DNA of 32,458 nt, taken from contig JAJEAH010000081.1 in the NCBI GenBank assembly GCA_022824225.1, positions 1 to 32,458 on the forward strand, given 5' to 3'. The stretch's first letter is position 1. Every line of letters begins with the position of its first letter. Of the stretch, positions 1 through 7,454 are shown one piece after another. The DNA is from Chloroflexota bacterium. GTDB taxonomy: Bacteria > Chloroflexota > UBA11872 > VXOZ01. Under the pieces are notes generated by a model that did not search any database, was not told the origin of the DNA, and was given only the letters and a program-made list of their open reading frames with translations. A program made the translations under genes and the position numbers.

Positions 1-44
1 TCGCTCCGCTAGGAATGACATTGAGTGCCGTTCGGAATGACAGA
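1..44. repeat. Partial copies of a dispersed repeat (CATTCCGAAC family)
   Basis: Two copies of a short arm, of the form CGCTCCG-T/C-T/A-C/A-GGAATGACA, lie at about 1-23 and 26-44. The same arm recurs at 359-378 and 388-406. The word CGTTCGGAATGACA is what ties them together. They look like fragments of a dispersed palindromic element whose fullest copy here is at 281-378. No gene is visible in this stretch. Confidence 0.6.
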
Positions 45-50
45 GGGGGT

Positions 51-265
51 GCTGCGTTCGGCATGGCGTGGGCGCGTGCTGCGTTCGGTTTGGCGTGGGC
101 GCGCGCTGCGTTCGGTTTGGCATGGGCACGTGCTGAGTTCGGTTTGGCATGGGCACGTGCTGCGTTCGGTTTGGCATGGGCGCGTGCAGCGTTGGTTTGG
201 CGTGGGCGCGCGTTGCGTTCGGTTTGGCGTGGGCGCGTGCTGCGTTCGGCGTGGCGTGGATGTGC
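51..265. repeat. 27-bp tandem repeat array, about 8 copies
   Basis: Eight units follow head to tail from position 51. Seven are 27 bp and the sixth (186-211) is 26 bp. The core is GCGTTCGGTTTGGCGTGGGC with small substitutions, and the last copy is the most diverged. There are no spacers, so this is a tandem repeat and not a CRISPR array. Because 27 is divisible by three, the array stays open in several frames and gives periodic low-complexity peptides of nine residues. No start signal or domain suggests a real protein. Confidence 0.85.
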
Positions 266-280
266 GTTCCCTGTCTTTTG

Positions 281-410
281 TCATTCCGAGCCCTGCGAGG
301 AATCTAGCGCCCGCGCAACGTGCCGCCCGCTTGGCGCGGCTCCTTAGATTCCTCACTGCGCTCCGTTCGGAATGACATTGGATTAGTCGCTCCGTTCGGA
401 ATGACATTCG
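281..410. repeat. Long imperfect inverted repeat of a dispersed element
   Basis: The left arm begins TCATTCCGAGC and runs to GAGGAATCTAG at about 306. The right arm begins CTTAGATTCCTC at about 343 and ends CGTTCGGAATGACA at 376. The arms are imperfect reverse complements separated by about 36 bp of GC-rich sequence. An extra right-arm copy follows at 388-406. The shape is that of a REP- or MITE-like element. No transposase or target-site duplication was recognised. Positions 411-631 hold nothing else that I can interpret. Confidence 0.6.
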
Positions 411-631
411 ATACACCCTTCGCGCTACCTCTTCACCCTCCCCCGTCTCCCCGCCTTCTACAACATACAGATGACATGAGATCTAGCCCAACAAGGTGAT
501 CAAGTCAAAAGCTACTGTTTCCCGCTAAACTACCTGAACAATGGAGAGAGACTGCGGCTGACCGCGTTGGCGTACGACCGACTAAGCCGGTTTCCCTGCC
601 TACCGGAGGAAGAACATGGGCGCCGACGGGG

Positions 632-2047
632 CTAGGTAAGCGCGGCGCGGTCTTGCCCCAAACGCGCTCGCGCCGTTTCTATGGCAGCCTTGACCCGCGA
701 GGGCGCAGTGCCGCCTGGAATGTCGCGCGCGGCAAGGGAGCCGCTGACGGTATTCACCTCAAACACATCGGTGCTGATGTGTTTGGAGAACTCCTGATAC
801 TCCTCAAGCGTCAGTTCCCCAAGGCCGCAGCCGCGGTCGAGGCAGCACCGGACGATGTTGCCTACTACCGTGTGCGCTTCGCGAAACGGTAAGCCCTTCT
901 TCACGAGATAATCGGCGAGGTCCGTAGCGGTGGAGAAACCGCCTGCAGCAGCCTCTGCCAGACGCGCGGTGTTCACGCGCAGGGATCCCATCACGGCGTC
1001 CATGATTTCCAGACACGCCGCGGTGGTATCCACGCCGTCGAAGAGCGCTTCCTTGTCTTCCTGCAAGTCCCGGTTGTAAGTCAGCGGCAATCCCTCCACG
1101 AGCGTAAGCATGGCAAAGAGGTCGCCAAATACCCTTCCCGCCTTGCCGCGCGTCAGTTCCGCCGCATCGGGATTCTTCTTCTGCGGCATGATGCTGGACC
1201 CGGTGGCGTAGGCATCGTCTATCTCTACGAAATCAAATTCGGCAGTCGACCAGAGGATTACTTCGGCCGCGAGTCGCGAGAGGTGCGTCATGATGAGGCT
1301 GCATACATGCAGCGCCTCGATCACGAAGTCCCGGTCGCTCACCGCATCCATGCTGTTGGCGGCGATAGCCTCGAAGCCAAGTTCCCGGGCCACGGAGGCG
1401 CGGTCCAGCGGGTAGGGAGCCCCCGCCAGCGCTGCCGCGCCCAGCGGCAGAACATTCACCCGCGCTCGGCATTCCCGGCTGCGGGCAAAGTCCCGGCTAA
1501 ACATCTCTACGTAGGCGAGCAAGTGGTGGCCGAACGTCACCGGCTGCGCGCGCTGCAAGTGGGTGTATCCCGGCATCGGCGTCGCGGCGTGGGTCTCGGC
1601 GTGGTCCAGCAACGTCGCCTGCAAGCGGCAGAGCTGTTCGCCTAGCAAGTCCAGCGCGCCGCGGCACCAGAGGCGCACGTCGGTCGCTACCTGGTCGTTG
1701 CGGCTGCGGGCGGTGTGCAGCTTGCCCGCCACAGCGCCAATTCGCTCTTGCAGGAGGTCCTCAACCGCAGAGTGCACGTCTTCCCAGCGTTCGGCATTGG
1801 GGACTATTGCGCCGCTTTCGATTTTCGCCAGGACATCCGCCAGGCCCGCGCAAATGGCATCAGCCTCAGCCTCGGCAACAATGCCCTGCTTGGCCAGCAT
1901 GCGGCAGTGCGCCAGTGAGCCGGCAATATCCTCACGGTAGAGCCGCCAGTCTACGGGCAGCGACGTTGAAAACGCCAGCATATCGCCTGCCAGCGGCTTG
2001 TCGAAACGTCCGCCCCAGAGCGTGGCCCCCTTCTTGGTAGTCTCCAT
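632..2047 (-). CDS. argH: Argininosuccinate lyase
   Basis: This 471-aa cytosolic enzyme cleaves argininosuccinate to arginine and fumarate, the last step of arginine synthesis. The N-terminus carries the family LWGGRF motif (residues 10-15). HTARSRNDQ is at 111-119, a conserved TH pair at 162-163, and the fumarase/aspartase-superfamily signature GSSIMPQKKNPD at 283-294 forms the flexible catalytic loop. Length is normal for ArgH. I chose the ATG at 2047 because LWGGRF normally lies about ten residues in. An in-frame ATG at 2083 has a slightly better upstream purine stretch but would add residues that homologues lack. It is the last gene of a minus-strand group with argD and argG, but 282 bp separate it from the preceding gene, so it may have its own promoter. 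Confidence 0.97.
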   Translation of the reverse strand: METTKKGATLWGGRFDKPLAGDMLAFSTSLPVDWRLYREDIAGSLAHCRMLAKQGIVAEAEADAICAGLADVLAKIESGAIVPNAERWEDVHSAVEDLLQERIGAVAGKLHTARSRNDQVATDVRLWCRGALDLLGEQLCRLQATLLDHAETHAATPMPGYTHLQRAQPVTFGHHLLAYVEMFSRDFARSRECRARVNVLPLGAAALAGAPYPLDRASVARELGFEAIAANSMDAVSDRDFVIEALHVCSLIMTHLSRLAAEVILWSTAEFDFVEIDDAYATGSSIMPQKKNPDAAELTRGKAGRVFGDLFAMLTLVEGLPLTYNRDLQEDKEALFDGVDTTAACLEIMDAVMGSLRVNTARLAEAAAGGFSTATDLADYLVKKGLPFREAHTVVGNIVRCCLDRGCGLGELTLEEYQEFSKHISTDVFEVNTVSGSLAARDIPGGTAPSRVKAAIETARARLGQDRAALT

Positions 2048-2329
2048 GTGCCGCCCTACCTTACCTACGTTCGCTATTCCCATTCCAGGTGGTTCTCCCA
2101 GTCCCGGCCAAAGCCCCGCCACAAGAACGGTAAACCAAATTCGCCCGTTGAATTCGTCGCGAGTTGCAGAGCTGTGACGCCAGCCGAATCAGCCATGCTT
2201 CCGGCTGGTCGCCACAGACGGCTTTCAGGCTTTATTCCAATTCGCTTGGTAGTCCAATTCTGAGCGCGCACGGTTGACCCACGCCGCTCCGTTACAAGCC
2301 TTCGGTGAGCCGACCAGCAGTCCGTCTAG

Positions 2330-3148
2330 CTAATCAGCCTTGCGGTAGCCCCATTCCTTCTGTCCTACAACGCGCCACTTGGCCACGACCCCGTCTCGCG
2401 CAAGAGCCACCAATTGCTCTGCGACAGTTCTCCGCTCCCAACGAAAGAGCAGCGCGAGCTCCCGCGCCGTACAGTAGGGCGCGTTGGCGACCGCCTGGCA
2501 GAGCAGCTTCGTTCTTGCCTCCTCCGCCGAAAGGTCGAGCGTCATGGCCGCGGGCGGGGCATGGCGTTCCAGCAAGTCCCAATCGTGCATGGTGAAGCCT
2601 GCCAGATCGCCGCCCACCACTGTGATCAGACATTGCTCCTGCAACCGGTGCAACGCCGCGTTGTACTGCCGCCGGTTCCTGCCGGCGAGCGCTTCCACTT
2701 CCTGCCGCAACTCGCGCGATGAAAGCGGGCCCTGAACTGCCACGACTTGCAGCATAAGCCGCGCCACCGGCTCTAACGCGTCATCTCGTAGAATGCGGTC
2801 CACGGATTCGTGCAGTCCCCACAGGCGGCGGAAGGCCGGAAAGAGTTGCCAGGAGACGAACAGGCCCCGCTGCCGGAGAAAGTGGCCGTAGGCGCAGCGC
2901 CTCGCCGCCGGTAGCGTGTTCTTCCAGCGCCAGACGACGTGGGAGAACAACTGGGACGCGCCGCTCGCGCGAATTTCGGCGGCGCTGACGCTCGGCCATG
3001 GCAGCCGCGCCGGCGCAAAGAGGTGCGCGAACCCGCGTTCGTCAATGTATGCGGCGGCCGCATCTTCCGTGGTCACGCCGCTTCCATCGGCGAGCAAGAG
3101 CGCGGAATCACGTTCCTTTTGCACACGATCGAGGCTAATGGCATCCAT
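2330..3148 (-). CDS. AlkZ-related winged-helix DNA-binding protein
   Basis: This 272-aa protein resembles the AlkZ-related branch of the winged-helix DNA-binding (HTH_42/YcaQ-like) superfamily. Its relatives include DNA glycosylases that unhook crosslinks or remove alkylated bases. Family-like features are YIDERGFAHLF near residues 34-44, the WRWKN segment near 73-77, YGHFLRQRGLFVSWQLFP near 87-104, and two C-terminal winged-helix stretches near 145-190 and 215-265. Glycosylase activity is inferred and not shown. The call is based on remembered family motifs. Only the ATG at 3148 gives the full frame and it lacks a clear ribosome-binding site. A GTG at 3076 preceded by GGAAG is an alternative that keeps the conserved part. 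It lies between argG (96 bp away) and argH in the same direction, with no obvious functional link to arginine synthesis. Confidence 0.7.
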   Translation of the reverse strand: MDAISLDRVQKERDSALLLADGSGVTTEDAAAAYIDERGFAHLFAPARLPWPSVSAAEIRASGASQLFSHVVWRWKNTLPAARRCAYGHFLRQRGLFVSWQLFPAFRRLWGLHESVDRILRDDALEPVARLMLQVVAVQGPLSSRELRQEVEALAGRNRRQYNAALHRLQEQCLITVVGGDLAGFTMHDWDLLERHAPPAAMTLDLSAEEARTKLLCQAVANAPYCTARELALLFRWERRTVAEQLVALARDGVVAKWRVVGQKEWGYRKAD

Positions 3149-3244
3149 GGTGCGGCCCCGCGACCGGCTTCACTCTGCGGATGCCCCAATACGGCATGCA
3201 TGCGCGTACACGTTTCAGCCGCGTCTTGCCAGTCTCGCCGCTGG

Positions 3245-4498
3245 TCACGCGTCTGCCGCGTCGCTCGCCTTGAGCCCCTTGGCGTGGGGCAAGAGCGGCG
3301 CGTCTTCACCGTGCAATTGCTGGCGCGCCTGCACCTGGGTGCTCAGTCCCCAGATCTTCACAAAGCCCTCTGCCGCGCGGTGATCGAACGCGTCGCCGCT
3401 GAGATAGGTCGCCAGGTCTTCCCGGTAAAGCGAATGCGGCGACTGGCGGCCGACGACCGTCGCCTGCCCGCGGTAGAGCTTGACCCGCACCGTGCCGCTC
3501 ACCGAGCGCTGCGTGCTATCCACAAACGCCATGAGATCGCGGTTGAGCGTGGAAAACCACAGACCGCCGTACACAAGCTGCGAGATCTCTTCCGCCACCA
3601 CGCGCTTGAAGTGGGATTGATCGCGGGAGAGCGAGAGCTGCTCCAACGCCTCGTGGGCCTTGAAGAGGATGGTGCCCGCCGGGCATTCATAGATCTCCCG
3701 TGACTTGATACCAACTACGCGGTTTTCCACGTGATCGACGCGGCCCACGCCGTGGGCGCCGCCCAACTCATTGAGCTCGTTGATCAAGTCAACACCGCTC
3801 TTCTCTTCACCCTGGACCGTTACCGGTATGCCATTCTCAAAGCCTATTTCAGCGTACGCCGGCGTCTGCGGCGCACGCTCAGGCGCTACCGTCCACTCAT
3901 ACGCCTCCTCAGGGGGCTCGGCCCAGGGGTCTTCCAGGGGGCCCGATTCGACACTGCGCCCCCAGAGATTCTGGTCCAGGCTGAACGGTTGGCGGGAGCC
4001 CTCCGGCACCGGAATGCCGTGCTCCTTGGCGTAGGCTTCCTCTTGGTCGCGGGTCAGGCCCCACTCCCGCACCGGCGCAATGACCTGCAATTCCGGGGCC
4101 AAGGCGTGCACGGAGACGTCGAAACGCACTTGGTCGTTGCCCTTACCCGTGGAACCGTGGGCCACTGCCTGCGCGCCCTCTTCACGCGCCACGTCCACCA
4201 ACAGCTTTGCGATGAGCGGGCGGCCCAAGGCCGTGGCCAGGAAATACGCGTTTTCGTAGACGGCGCCTGCTTTCAACGCCGGCCAGATGAAGTGCTCCAC
4301 AAACAGGTCGCGGGCGTCCACCACATAGGCCTCGCGGGCGCCGGTCTGCTTCGCCTTTTGCTGTATGGCCGGCAAGTCCGGCTCGTGGCCGAGGTCGATA
4401 GTAAGCGTGACTACGTCCATATCGTAGTGCTCTTGCAGCCAGCGAATGCACACGCTGGTGTCCAGGCCGCCTGAATAGGCCAGGACTACAGTAGCCAT
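3245..4498 (-). CDS. argG: Argininosuccinate synthase
   Basis: This 417-aa cytosolic enzyme joins citrulline and aspartate using ATP to make argininosuccinate, which is the substrate of ArgH encoded downstream. The N-terminal PP-loop AYSGGLDTS is at residues 7-15. The GSTGKGNDQVRFD signature is in the first third, followed by the synthetase and tetramerisation domains. It is slightly longer than the usual 400 residues because of a short C-terminal tail. The ATG at 4498 is preceded by AGGAG at good spacing, which favours it over the upstream open frame to 4546. It sits between argD upstream and argH downstream on the same strand. Confidence 0.97.
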   Translation of the reverse strand: MATVVLAYSGGLDTSVCIRWLQEHYDMDVVTLTIDLGHEPDLPAIQQKAKQTGAREAYVVDARDLFVEHFIWPALKAGAVYENAYFLATALGRPLIAKLLVDVAREEGAQAVAHGSTGKGNDQVRFDVSVHALAPELQVIAPVREWGLTRDQEEAYAKEHGIPVPEGSRQPFSLDQNLWGRSVESGPLEDPWAEPPEEAYEWTVAPERAPQTPAYAEIGFENGIPVTVQGEEKSGVDLINELNELGGAHGVGRVDHVENRVVGIKSREIYECPAGTILFKAHEALEQLSLSRDQSHFKRVVAEEISQLVYGGLWFSTLNRDLMAFVDSTQRSVSGTVRVKLYRGQATVVGRQSPHSLYREDLATYLSGDAFDHRAAEGFVKIWGLSTQVQARQQLHGEDAPLLPHAKGLKASDAADA

Positions 4499-4514
4499 AG
4501 GGTGTCTCTCCTGT

Positions 4515-4967
4515 TTAGGATGGCCGGGGGGTGTTCCCGTACACAAGGTTGGGAAAAGTCGCCGATTTCAGCCTTGCTCTTGTCACGTCCGCTTGAATGG
4601 CGGCAGTCAAACTATCTAACAAGTGTGGCGCCAACGCCAAAGCGGCCAAGGCCCCGATCACGGCGACCGCAAACGCGCACACCTGCAGACGCATTCGCAA
4701 CGCCAACCCGCGCAGGTCGGCCTTTGCCGTACGCTCGCTTACTGCCTGCTTCACTGCCAAAGAGCCGAAACGCACAGAGTCAGTGTCCGCCTTCAAGACC
4801 ACAACTTCTGCAATCACAGCGGCTACATCGGCTTCGGCAGCAGCCGTGTCAACTTAGGCTGCGCGCGCACCATGGATTTTATCCATGGTGTCAATCATAG
4901 CTTCAGCTATCGTCTCGCTGACGCCTGCGCCAATGTGCGTCTCTATCGCCCTGTGGGCGCCGAACAC
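4515..4967 (-). pseudogene. Interrupted small membrane-protein frame between argD and argG
   Basis: One reading frame runs from about 4967 (GTG; a TTG at 4994 is also possible) to 4515 and is broken once by an in-frame TAA at 4854-4856. The first part reads as a 37-aa amphipathic stretch ending IDTMDKIHGARAA. After the stop, the frame continues through an Ala/Val-rich charged region, and a GTG at 4817 would give 100 aa. This second part has one clear hydrophobic segment at about residues 44-65. I do not recognise the family. It begins about 67 bp after the argD stop and ends 16 bp before the argG start, so it sits as an operon member. It could be a gene broken by a point mutation, two tiny genes, or a non-coding stretch that happens to be open. 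Confidence 0.35.
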
Positions 4968-5033
4968 TGCCGAAGGATAATTGCTCTCTGCCAACCCGAA
5001 GCGCTGCCGTTGGCAGGCGCAAGACTAACTGCC

Positions 5034-6221
5034 TTACAGAATTCCGCCCAGGGTCTTCTCGATCCGCGCCAGGCCCTCGTCAGCTTCCGCATCGGTAAGT
5101 GTCAGCGCCGGCGCCATGCGGATGCTGGGCGGGGCGACGCGATTTACGATCAGGCCGCACTCAAGACCGTGGGCAAGGAACTTCTCCGCTCGTTCTTCGC
5201 CCAGGTCAAACGCCAACAGCAAGCCCTTGCCGCGAATATTCTCGATGGCGCCGCCGTGGCGGGCGCTGATGTCGGCGAGACCGGCCTTGAGGCGCTGCTC
5301 TTGCCGGGCCGCGTTTTCCCACAGTTTATTGTCGCAGATGTACTTCACTACTGCCGCCGCGCCCGCGCACACCAGCGGATTGCCGCCAAACGTCGAGCCG
5401 TGGTCGCCGGGCACGAAAACTGAGGCCCGTTCGTTCACCATGCACGCGCCGATGGGCAGGCCGCCGCCAAGCGCTTTGGCCAGCGCCACCACGTCCGGCT
5501 GGATGCCGTAGTGCTCATAGGCAAAGAAACGTCCCGTGCGGCCGATGCCGGTCTGCACTTCGTCCAGAGCCAAGAGCAGGTTGTGCTCGTCGCACAGCGC
5601 GCGCAGCCCGTGCACGTAATCCTGGTCAGCCTCGTATACGCCGCCTTCGCCCTGGATAAGCTCTACTAACACACCGGCGGTTTTCGGCCCCACCGCCGCA
5701 GTCGCCGCCGCGAGATCGTTGAACGGCACTCGCACGAAGCCCTCGGGCATCGGCACGAAGTCCTCTTGATAGTGCGGATTGGCCGTGGCAGCCACGGAAG
5801 CGATGGTGCGCCCGTGGAAGGCGTTGGACATCACGATGATCTCGTAGGCCCCGTCGCGGTTGTGCTTACCAAATTTCCTGACAACCTTGATAGTGGTTTC
5901 CAGCGCCTCTGAGCCGCTGTTTACGAAGAAGACGCGGTCCAGGGCGGAGTTTTCCACCAGCAATTCCGCCAGCTCATATTGGCGCGGCAGGTGGAACAGG
6001 GAAGACGTATGCAGCAACGTGGTTGCCTGCTGGGCAATCGCCTTCACCTGTACGGGATGCGCGTGGCCCAAGGCATTGACCGCGATGCCTTGCAGGAAGT
6101 CCAGATAGCGCCTGCCCCGGTCGTCCCACACCCACGAGCCGTCACCGGACACCAACGTCACCGGCAAACGGTTGAATGTGTTCATGTAATACTGTTTCTC
6201 TTTGGCAGGCCAGTCGGTCAT
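5034..6221 (-). CDS. argD: Acetylornithine aminotransferase, class III PLP enzyme
   Basis: This 395-aa cytosolic PLP enzyme interconverts N-acetylglutamate semialdehyde and N-acetylornithine in arginine synthesis. The class III pattern is clear: NSGSEALE at 101-108 in the cofactor phosphate region, FHGRT at 135-139, the LALDEVQTGIGRTG segment at 217-230 with Asp220 contacting the PLP ring nitrogen, and AKALGGG at 248-254 with Lys249 as the Schiff-base lysine. Length is typical of ArgD. An ornithine or 4-aminobutyrate aminotransferase role cannot be excluded from sequence alone, but the argG/argH context supports ArgD. ATG 6221 has AAAGGAAG just upstream. The frame is open to 6428, but that extension contains the promoter and is not coding. 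It is the first gene of the minus-strand cluster. Confidence 0.93.
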   Translation of the reverse strand: MTDWPAKEKQYYMNTFNRLPVTLVSGDGSWVWDDRGRRYLDFLQGIAVNALGHAHPVQVKAIAQQATTLLHTSSLFHLPRQYELAELLVENSALDRVFFVNSGSEALETTIKVVRKFGKHNRDGAYEIIVMSNAFHGRTIASVAATANPHYQEDFVPMPEGFVRVPFNDLAAATAAVGPKTAGVLVELIQGEGGVYEADQDYVHGLRALCDEHNLLLALDEVQTGIGRTGRFFAYEHYGIQPDVVALAKALGGGLPIGACMVNERASVFVPGDHGSTFGGNPLVCAGAAAVVKYICDNKLWENAARQEQRLKAGLADISARHGGAIENIRGKGLLLAFDLGEERAEKFLAHGLECGLIVNRVAPPSIRMAPALTLTDAEADEGLARIEKTLGGIL

Positions 6222-6266
6222 GCGACTTCCTTTCTTTGCGCAGCGGGCCGAAAACACTCTTTGCCT

Positions 6267-6295
6267 AGTATAGCGTAGCGGTGGCCGCTTTTGAA
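6267..6295 (-). promoter_or_regulatory. Likely sigma70-type promoter of the argD cluster
   Basis: Read on the minus strand, TTCAAA (6290-6295) is followed after 17 bp by TATACT (6267-6272), giving four of six and five of six consensus matches. It would start RNA near 6260, about 40 nt before the argD start. No convincing arginine-repressor box was seen. Confidence 0.5.
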
Positions 6296-6413
6296 CCGCG
6301 CGCCAGCGCCACGGGAGCGCCAACTGTTCCGGGTGCTCTGGCGGGAGACAAGCCCCCGCGCTGCCCCAATGTGACAGAATTGGGGTTGACGCCCGCGTCG
6401 CACGCCCCACCAA

Positions 6414-6442
6414 TGGACAATAGGCCATTTAACGGCTACACT
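6414..6442 (+). promoter_or_regulatory. Likely sigma70-type promoter of the isomerase gene
   Basis: TGGACA (6414-6419) and TACACT (6437-6442) are separated by exactly 17 bp. They match the consensus at five and four of six positions. The predicted transcript would begin near 6449 and have a leader of about 43 nt before the ATG at 6492. It is arranged back to back with the argD promoter. Confidence 0.5.
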
Positions 6443-6491
6443 AGCGCGCAGCAGTCATGTTCTACCCGTCCTGCCAAGGAGTTCCTTTCCT

Positions 6492-7352
6492 ATGAAGTTC
6501 ATTATGTTCACTAAGCACCTCGAGCACCTGAACTACGACGAAGTCGCCGATACTATCGCCGATATCGGCCTCAATGGTGTCGATCTCACGGTCCGCAGTC
6601 CCGGCCACGTGCTGCCCGAAAACGTGAAGACCGACCTGCCCAAGGCCGCCAAGGCCATCCGCGACCGCGGCCTGGAAGTTGGCTGGTTGACCACGAACAT
6701 CTATGGCGCCGACGCCCCTCACGCCGAGGACATTCTGGCTACCGCCAGCGACCTGGGTATCAGGCAGTTCAAGCTCGGCTATCATCGCTATGAGGGCTTC
6801 GGCAATATCAAGCGGCAAATCGCTGAGACCCGTGAGGCGCTGCGCGGCATCGAGCGGCTCTGCCACAAGTACGACGTGTGCGGCGGCATGCACGTGCACT
6901 CGGGGCCGTACATGTCCGCCGTGACGCCTATCATCGGGACCCTGATCGAGGGCTTCGACCCTCAAGCCATCGGCCTGTACGCCGATCTGGGCCATATGGG
7001 CGTGGAAGGCAGCTACGGCGGCTGGCTGCAGGGCCTGGACTTGCTCTCCGACCGCTTGGTGATGCTGGCAATGAAGAACATGGGCCAGTTCTGGGAAGCG
7101 GACGCGAAGACCGGCGAGCACAAGTGGCAGCGGAAGCTGGTGCCGCTGGACCGCGGCTTTACGCCCTACAAAGAGGCGTTCGGCTATCTCAAGCAGATCG
7201 GCTACAACGGTTACGGTTCGTTCCACAGCGAGTACCAAGGCGCGGCCACGTGGAAAGACCTCAACCACGCTGAGCTCATCCAGCAGACGAAGGATGACTA
7301 TGCCTACGTGAAAGGGATTTGCGCCGAGTTAGGCATCCCCCACGACGCGTAG
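6492..7352 (+). CDS. Sugar phosphate isomerase/epimerase family TIM-barrel protein
   Basis: This 286-aa protein looks like a member of the AP-endonuclease-2-like TIM-barrel family, which includes xylose isomerase-like, inosose dehydratase and hydroxypyruvate isomerase enzymes. Barrel strands with likely metal or substrate ligands are GVDLT near residue 29, GWLTTNIYG near 60, FKLGYHRYEG near 94, GGMHVHSGPY near 134, GLYADLGHMG near 157, and GYGSFHSEYQ near 240. The His and acidic residues at the strand ends fit a divalent-metal centre. Substrate is unknown. AAGGAG lies ten bases before the ATG. The next gene is an aminotransferase on the same strand, 102 bp on. The pair may act on the same sugar or inositol derivative, but this is inference. 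Confidence 0.8.
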   Translation: MKFIMFTKHLEHLNYDEVADTIADIGLNGVDLTVRSPGHVLPENVKTDLPKAAKAIRDRGLEVGWLTTNIYGADAPHAEDILATASDLGIRQFKLGYHRYEGFGNIKRQIAETREALRGIERLCHKYDVCGGMHVHSGPYMSAVTPIIGTLIEGFDPQAIGLYADLGHMGVEGSYGGWLQGLDLLSDRLVMLAMKNMGQFWEADAKTGEHKWQRKLVPLDRGFTPYKEAFGYLKQIGYNGYGSFHSEYQGAATWKDLNHAELIQQTKDDYAYVKGICAELGIPHDA

Positions 7353-7376
7353 TTGGGTTTCGAACGTGTGACGCTT

Positions 7377-7406
7377 GCAGCGGGCCGACGCGCTCTGGCC
7401 CGCTGC
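7377..7406 (+). other. Perfect stem-loop between the isomerase and aminotransferase genes
   Basis: GCAGCGGGCC (7377-7386) is exactly mirrored by GGCCCGCTGC (7397-7406) around a 10-nt loop. No T-run follows, so it is not a classic intrinsic terminator. It lies 49 nt before the aminotransferase start and could attenuate, stabilise or process the message. Confidence 0.5.
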
Positions 7407-7454
7407 GGCAGGCGGCAAGGTAGGGCAGGGCAGGCAAGCGGAAAAGGCTTACCC

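Noticed and set aside
51-265. Possible CRISPR array
   Set aside because: The 27-bp units are contiguous with no spacers, and no cas gene is present.
281-410. Insertion sequence
   Set aside because: Only inverted arms are present. There is no transposase frame and no clear target duplication.
9-416. Open frames on both strands through the 27-bp array
   Set aside because: They owe their openness to a repeat period divisible by three and yield only low-complexity periodic peptides without a start signal.
2074-2271. 65-codon minus-strand frame just upstream of argH
   Set aside because: It starts with GTG, lacks a ribosome-binding site and matches no family I know. It could be a leader or a remnant, but the support is too thin.
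2939-3703. Plus-strand frame of 254 codons across the AlkZ-related and argG genes
   Set aside because: It spans two recognised genes on the other strand and has no recognisable motif.
6222-6491. Arginine-repressor operator between argD and the isomerase gene
   Set aside because: I looked for paired ARG-box-like palindromes near the argD promoter and found none convincing.
6462-7268. Long minus-strand frame of 268 codons opposite the isomerase gene
   Set aside because: It is a GC-rich antisense frame. The plus strand has a clear family match, ribosome-binding site and promoter.
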